From positions 1 to 43,375 of the IMG/VR virus record IMGVR_UViG_3300032093_007760: 43,375 bases of DNA; one strand, 5' to 3'. This DNA comes from a virus. The notes beneath the pieces are model-generated. The model did no database searches. It worked only from the letters and a program-made list of their open reading frames with translations, and had not been told where the DNA came from. Made by a program: the position numbers and the translations under genes. Numbering within the stretch: the first letter of the stretch is position 1; each line of letters starts with the position of its first letter. This document shows positions 40,659 through 43,375 of this stretch, in pieces.

Positions 40659-43375
40659 ATGGCAATACAATCAATAATTACAGGTGATTTTAAAATAAGG
40701 GACTTAAACGGAGTTCTTATTGCCAATGATGGTATAGTAACTTCTGTTGGGAATATAACTTCTGGAACAGCTGGTACTAGTGGTACGTCAGGTTCAGCCG
40801 GCACTTCAGGTACAGCAGGCACTAGTGGTTTCGCAGGAACAAGTGCAAGAATTGTTTTTAATTATGTGGCGACAGCGGGACAAACTACTTTTAATGTGCC
40901 TAGTGGTTATGAGAATGGGATGATAGATGTTTTTGTGAATGGGGTAAAATTATTTCCAAGCGATTATACAGCGACAGATGGCTTCAATGTAATACTTAAT
41001 AATCCTCTTCAAGTAGGTGATAATGTAGAGATAGATAATTTTGTATCTAGCTATGTGGCATCTTCAGGTACTTCTGGCTCAAGTGGTACAGTTGGTACTT
41101 CAGGAACAACAGGAACTTCTGGTATTGGTGGTGATAAATATTACACCGTATCAGTTTCAATATTTACTTTAGGAACGGGTGGTTACTTAATGGTTTCACC
41201 CGGTTTATCATACTCTCCTGCACAATCAATTATAGTAGTACATGATAATACTCACTTCCAAGAATGTGAGGTTGTGTCTTATAATGTGGTTACAGGGGAA
41301 ATAGTTTTTGGCGACCCTAATAGGGTTGTTGGAAGCGGTACTTTTTCTAGTTGGGTAGTAAACCTAGATGGTGCTTCGGGTGGTGATGGTTCTTCAGGAA
41401 CATCGGGTTCAAGTGGTTCATCTGCTACTTCAGGTTCATCAGGAACATCGGCTACTTCAGGAACTTCTGCTACTTCAGGAACTTCAGGTTCAAGTGGTAG
41501 TAGTGGCTCAAGTGGAAGCAGTGGAACTTCAGGTTCATCAGGAACTTCTGCAACTAGCGGTAGTTCGGGAACATCAGCAACTAGCGGTTCTTCAGGGACT
41601 TCAGGTGTTGATGGTACTTCAGGTATTAATGGTACTAGTGGTTCTTCAGGAACGAGTGGTAGTAGTGGTACTAGCGGAACAACAGGGACTTCAGGTACGA
41701 CAGGTACTAGCGGAACAGCAGGTACAACAGGTACTTCAGGTCTTTCAGGAGATAGATATAGAACAACATCCACTACAACTTTTACTTTAGGTAATGCAGG
41801 GAATTTAACAGTAGGAACACTATTGGGATATAGCCCTGCTCAATCAATTATAGTGGTTTATGACCCATCAAACTTTCAAGAGTGCGAGGTGGTGTCTTAT
41901 GATGCTAATACGGGCGTTTTAGTATTCCTTGCTCCTACTAGAACAGTAGGTAGTGGAACTTATAGCGCTTGGACAGTTAACTTGGATGGGGCGAGTGGTG
42001 GTGATGGCTCAAGTGGTACGAGCGGTAGTTCGGGTACTTCAGGTACAACAGGAACATCGGGAACTACTGGGACAAGCGGTACAACAGGAACATCGGGAAC
42101 TACTGGGACAAGCGGTACAAGTGGAACAACAGGTACTAGCGGGGTGAGTGGTATATCTGCAGGTCAGGTTTATTATTTTAACCAAAGCCAATCTTCAGAT
42201 GTTTCTCCTTATAAAGTGCTATCACCTTATCCATCAGGAGCGGTTGAGCAAATAGTGCCTAAAACATTGACCAATAATCAACAAAATGTATTGGTTTCAA
42301 GTTTTTTAACGCCAGAACTAGACTTTGCAGTTATCCCTGCAGGTACACAAAGATTCCATTTTCATTTCTTGAAACAAGCAAGTAATGATAACATTCAAAC
42401 TTATGCTACCATACAATTAGCTGATTCTACAGGTACACCTATCGGGTCAATATTAAGTACTGGTAATTCTGAAATTGGATGGGTTGATGCGGTTACTCCG
42501 GTAGAGGTAACAGCGGATTTAACATTGCCAACGATAGGTATTGACCCTACTAATAGGATGATAGCCAAAATATATGTAAGTAATAACGATAGTACTACTC
42601 ATATTGTAAATTGGTACACAGAAGGAACATCTTATTATTCTTTTGTATTGACTTCAGTAGGTCAAATAGCGGGTACTTCAGGCTCTTCTGGAACGAGTGG
42701 TACAACGGGTACATCGGGTTCATCGGGAACAACAGGTACAAGTGGAACGACAGGAACAAGTGGTACAACGGGAACTTCAGGGACTACAGGAACATCAGGT
42801 TCTAGTGGCTCTAGTGGCTCTAGTGGTAGCTCTGGCTCAAGTGGTTCAAGCGGAACAAGTGGTCTTTCAGGTACTTCAGGAGCGCAAGGAACAAGTGGAA
42901 CAACTCCCGTAGGTGTAATTACAGGTTCAGGAACAACAAACTACCTACCTAAATTTACAGGTGCAAGTACAATAGGGAATAGTTTAGTATATGATAATGG
43001 TACTAATGTTGGAATAGGAACTGTTAGTCCTACTGCATTATTGCATTTAAGCGGAGCAAATACTGCATATAGAGGTCAATTAACAATTCAATCAACTGAT
43101 TATGCTCAAATAACATTTTATAAAGGAGCAACAACCAATACTGATTTAAACGCATCTATATTTTCAAACATTACTACTTCCGAATTTGTAATTAGAAATA
43201 ATGCAAATGCAGCAATGATATTTGATACTAATGCTACCGAAAGAATGCGTATTACAAGCACAGGCAATTTAGGTTTAGGTGTTACACCGAGTGCGTCGTG
43301 GATTGGAGATGTAAAAGCTATTCAAATTGGTAATGCTGGCTCGCAAATATCTGCAAGCAATGAAGCATATAGTGG
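40659..43375 (+). CDS. Collagen-like tail fibre, cut by the window edge
   Basis: The frame is open for 905 codons from ATG 40659 to the edge without a stop. Residues 1-30 form a small N-terminal domain. Residues about 70-131 resemble an adhesin/T7-fibre-adaptor module (TAGQTTFNVPSGYENGMIDV and VNGVKLFPSDYTATDG). Gly-[Thr/Ser]-[Ser/Thr] repeats lie at 34-62, 135-156, 242-364, 446-501 and 671-751. Two copies of a small beta domain (160-241 and 364-445), each with SPAQSIIVV and NFQECEVVSY or a close variant, separate them. The C-terminal part (NYLPKFTGASTIGNSLVYD, VGIGTVSP) is the type that ends in an S74 chaperone domain, which would lie outside the window. The repeat forms a triple-helical stalk by family knowledge. 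Almost no Pro or Lys occurs in it. Confidence 0.8.
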   Translation, partial: MAIQSIITGDFKIRDLNGVLIANDGIVTSVGNITSGTAGTSGTSGSAGTSGTAGTSGFAGTSARIVFNYVATAGQTTFNVPSGYENGMIDVFVNGVKLFPSDYTATDGFNVILNNPLQVGDNVEIDNFVSSYVASSGTSGSSGTVGTSGTTGTSGIGGDKYYTVSVSIFTLGTGGYLMVSPGLSYSPAQSIIVVHDNTHFQECEVVSYNVVTGEIVFGDPNRVVGSGTFSSWVVNLDGASGGDGSSGTSGSSGSSATSGSSGTSATSGTSATSGTSGSSGSSGSSGSSGTSGSSGTSATSGSSGTSATSGSSGTSGVDGTSGINGTSGSSGTSGSSGTSGTTGTSGTTGTSGTAGTTGTSGLSGDRYRTTSTTTFTLGNAGNLTVGTLLGYSPAQSIIVVYDPSNFQECEVVSYDANTGVLVFLAPTRTVGSGTYSAWTVNLDGASGGDGSSGTSGSSGTSGTTGTSGTTGTSGTTGTSGTTGTSGTSGTTGTSGVSGISAGQVYYFNQSQSSDVSPYKVLSPYPSGAVEQIVPKTLTNNQQNVLVSSFLTPELDFAVIPAGTQRFHFHFLKQASNDNIQTYATIQLADSTGTPIGSILSTGNSEIGWVDAVTPVEVTADLTLPTIGIDPTNRMIAKIYVSNNDSTTHIVNWYTEGTSYYSFVLTSVGQIAGTSGSSGTSGTTGTSGSSGTTGTSGTTGTSGTTGTSGTTGTSGSSGSSGSSGSSGSSGSSGTSGLSGTSGAQGTSGTTPVGVITGSGTTNYLPKFTGASTIGNSLVYDNGTNVGIGTVSPTALLHLSGANTAYRGQLTIQSTDYAQITFYKGATTNTDLNASIFSNITTSEFVIRNNANAAMIFDTNATERMRITSTGNLGLGVTPSASWIGDVKAIQIGNAGSQISASNEAYS
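41383..41750 (+). repeat. Longest Gly-Thr/Ser collagen-like repeat block
   Basis: Codons for Gly-x-y triplets with x and y mostly Ser or Thr run without break, varying among ggt/gga, act/aca and tca/agt. Further blocks are at 40758-40843, 41061-41125, 41995-42160 and 42670-42910. The varied synonymous codons keep the DNA from being a perfect repeat, except in the block beginning at 41995. Confidence 0.85.
42042..42113 (+). repeat. Perfect 36-base tandem duplication in the fibre stalk
   Basis: The 36 bases starting ggtacaacaggaacatcggg (42042-42077) are followed immediately by an identical copy (42078-42113), encoding GTTGTSGTTGTS twice. Identity at every synonymous site marks a recent slippage or unequal exchange, so stalk length can change by 12-residue steps. 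Confidence 0.8.

Noticed and set aside
41279-41773. Minus-strand frame of 164 residues rich in Pro, Val, Leu and Glu
   Set aside because: It is the reverse complement of the Gly-Thr/Ser repeat block: the triplets read as Pro-x-Val or Pro-x-Leu by necessity. It has no other support, and the forward frame is continuous through the whole region.
41368-41790. Plus-strand frame of 140 residues rich in Val, Gln and Leu (similar ones at 41953-42147 and 42697-42912)
   Set aside because: These are shifted-frame readings of the collagen-like repeats of the fibre, with no recognisable protein content.
1-43375. tRNA, rRNA, integrase/attachment sites, CRISPR array, lysis genes
   Set aside because: I looked for these and saw no convincing cloverleaf, recombinase motif, repeat-spacer array or lysozyme/amidase/holin gene. 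They may lie outside the window.

Overview
This window is part of the genome of a tailed double-stranded DNA phage, most likely a short-tailed (podovirus-like) phage of a Bacteroidota host. The host call rests on four things. The DNA is strongly AT-rich. Promoters that fit the Bacteroidota primary-sigma pattern (TTTG or TTG, about 18-21 bases, then TAnnTTTG) lie before key genes. Starts have A-rich leaders instead of Shine-Dalgarno sequences. The primase-helicase and structural proteins look like Bacteroidota phage proteins. The order and character of the head and tail genes recall crAss-like phages (large portal, TerL with an atypical P-loop, a series of ring/adaptor-like proteins, a nozzle/muzzle-like protein, then ejected cargo proteins). 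This kinship was judged by eye. No integrase, DNA or RNA polymerase, lysis gene, tRNA or CRISPR array was seen, so the window is only part of the genome. The right edge cuts a tail-fibre gene.

Layout: (1) 1-1865 is an early/accessory region. It holds an autoregulated-looking ribbon-helix-helix gene behind two perfect palindromes, then a three-gene minus-strand operon with two nuclease-like proteins, facing a divergent promoter. (2) 1866-5334 is replication: a Cro-like regulator, a replisome organiser, a VirE-type primase fused to a DnaB-like helicase, SSB and two small proteins. (3) 5366-6542 holds a GroES homologue and a larger two-copy GroES-like protein. (4) 6544-12195 encodes connector/ring-like proteins and a nozzle-like protein. 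(5) 12221-25028 encodes three probable internal virion proteins. The last is a 3557-residue polyvalent protein with two zincin sites and about 24 leucine-rich repeats, and it contains an out-of-frame small gene. (6) 25042-27401 is the terminase. (7) 27401-33036 is an eight-gene glycosylation cassette set between terminase and portal. (8) 33109-39493 is the portal/head module, with a ferritin-like gene between portal and scaffold. (9) 39594-43375 encodes two small, probably tail-related proteins and a long collagen-like Gly-Thr/Ser fibre, cut at the edge.

The three most unusual points are these. A ferritin-like protein with an apparently complete di-iron site sits in the capsid operon. A glycan cassette containing a GDP-mannose 3,5-epimerase and a GT11 transferase shares a genome with a fibre made of hundreds of Thr/Ser acceptor residues. 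A 60-codon small phage gene is overprinted in another frame inside the giant polyvalent gene.

No gene-free stretch longer than 300 bases exists in the window. Family assignments come from reading motifs, not from database searches.
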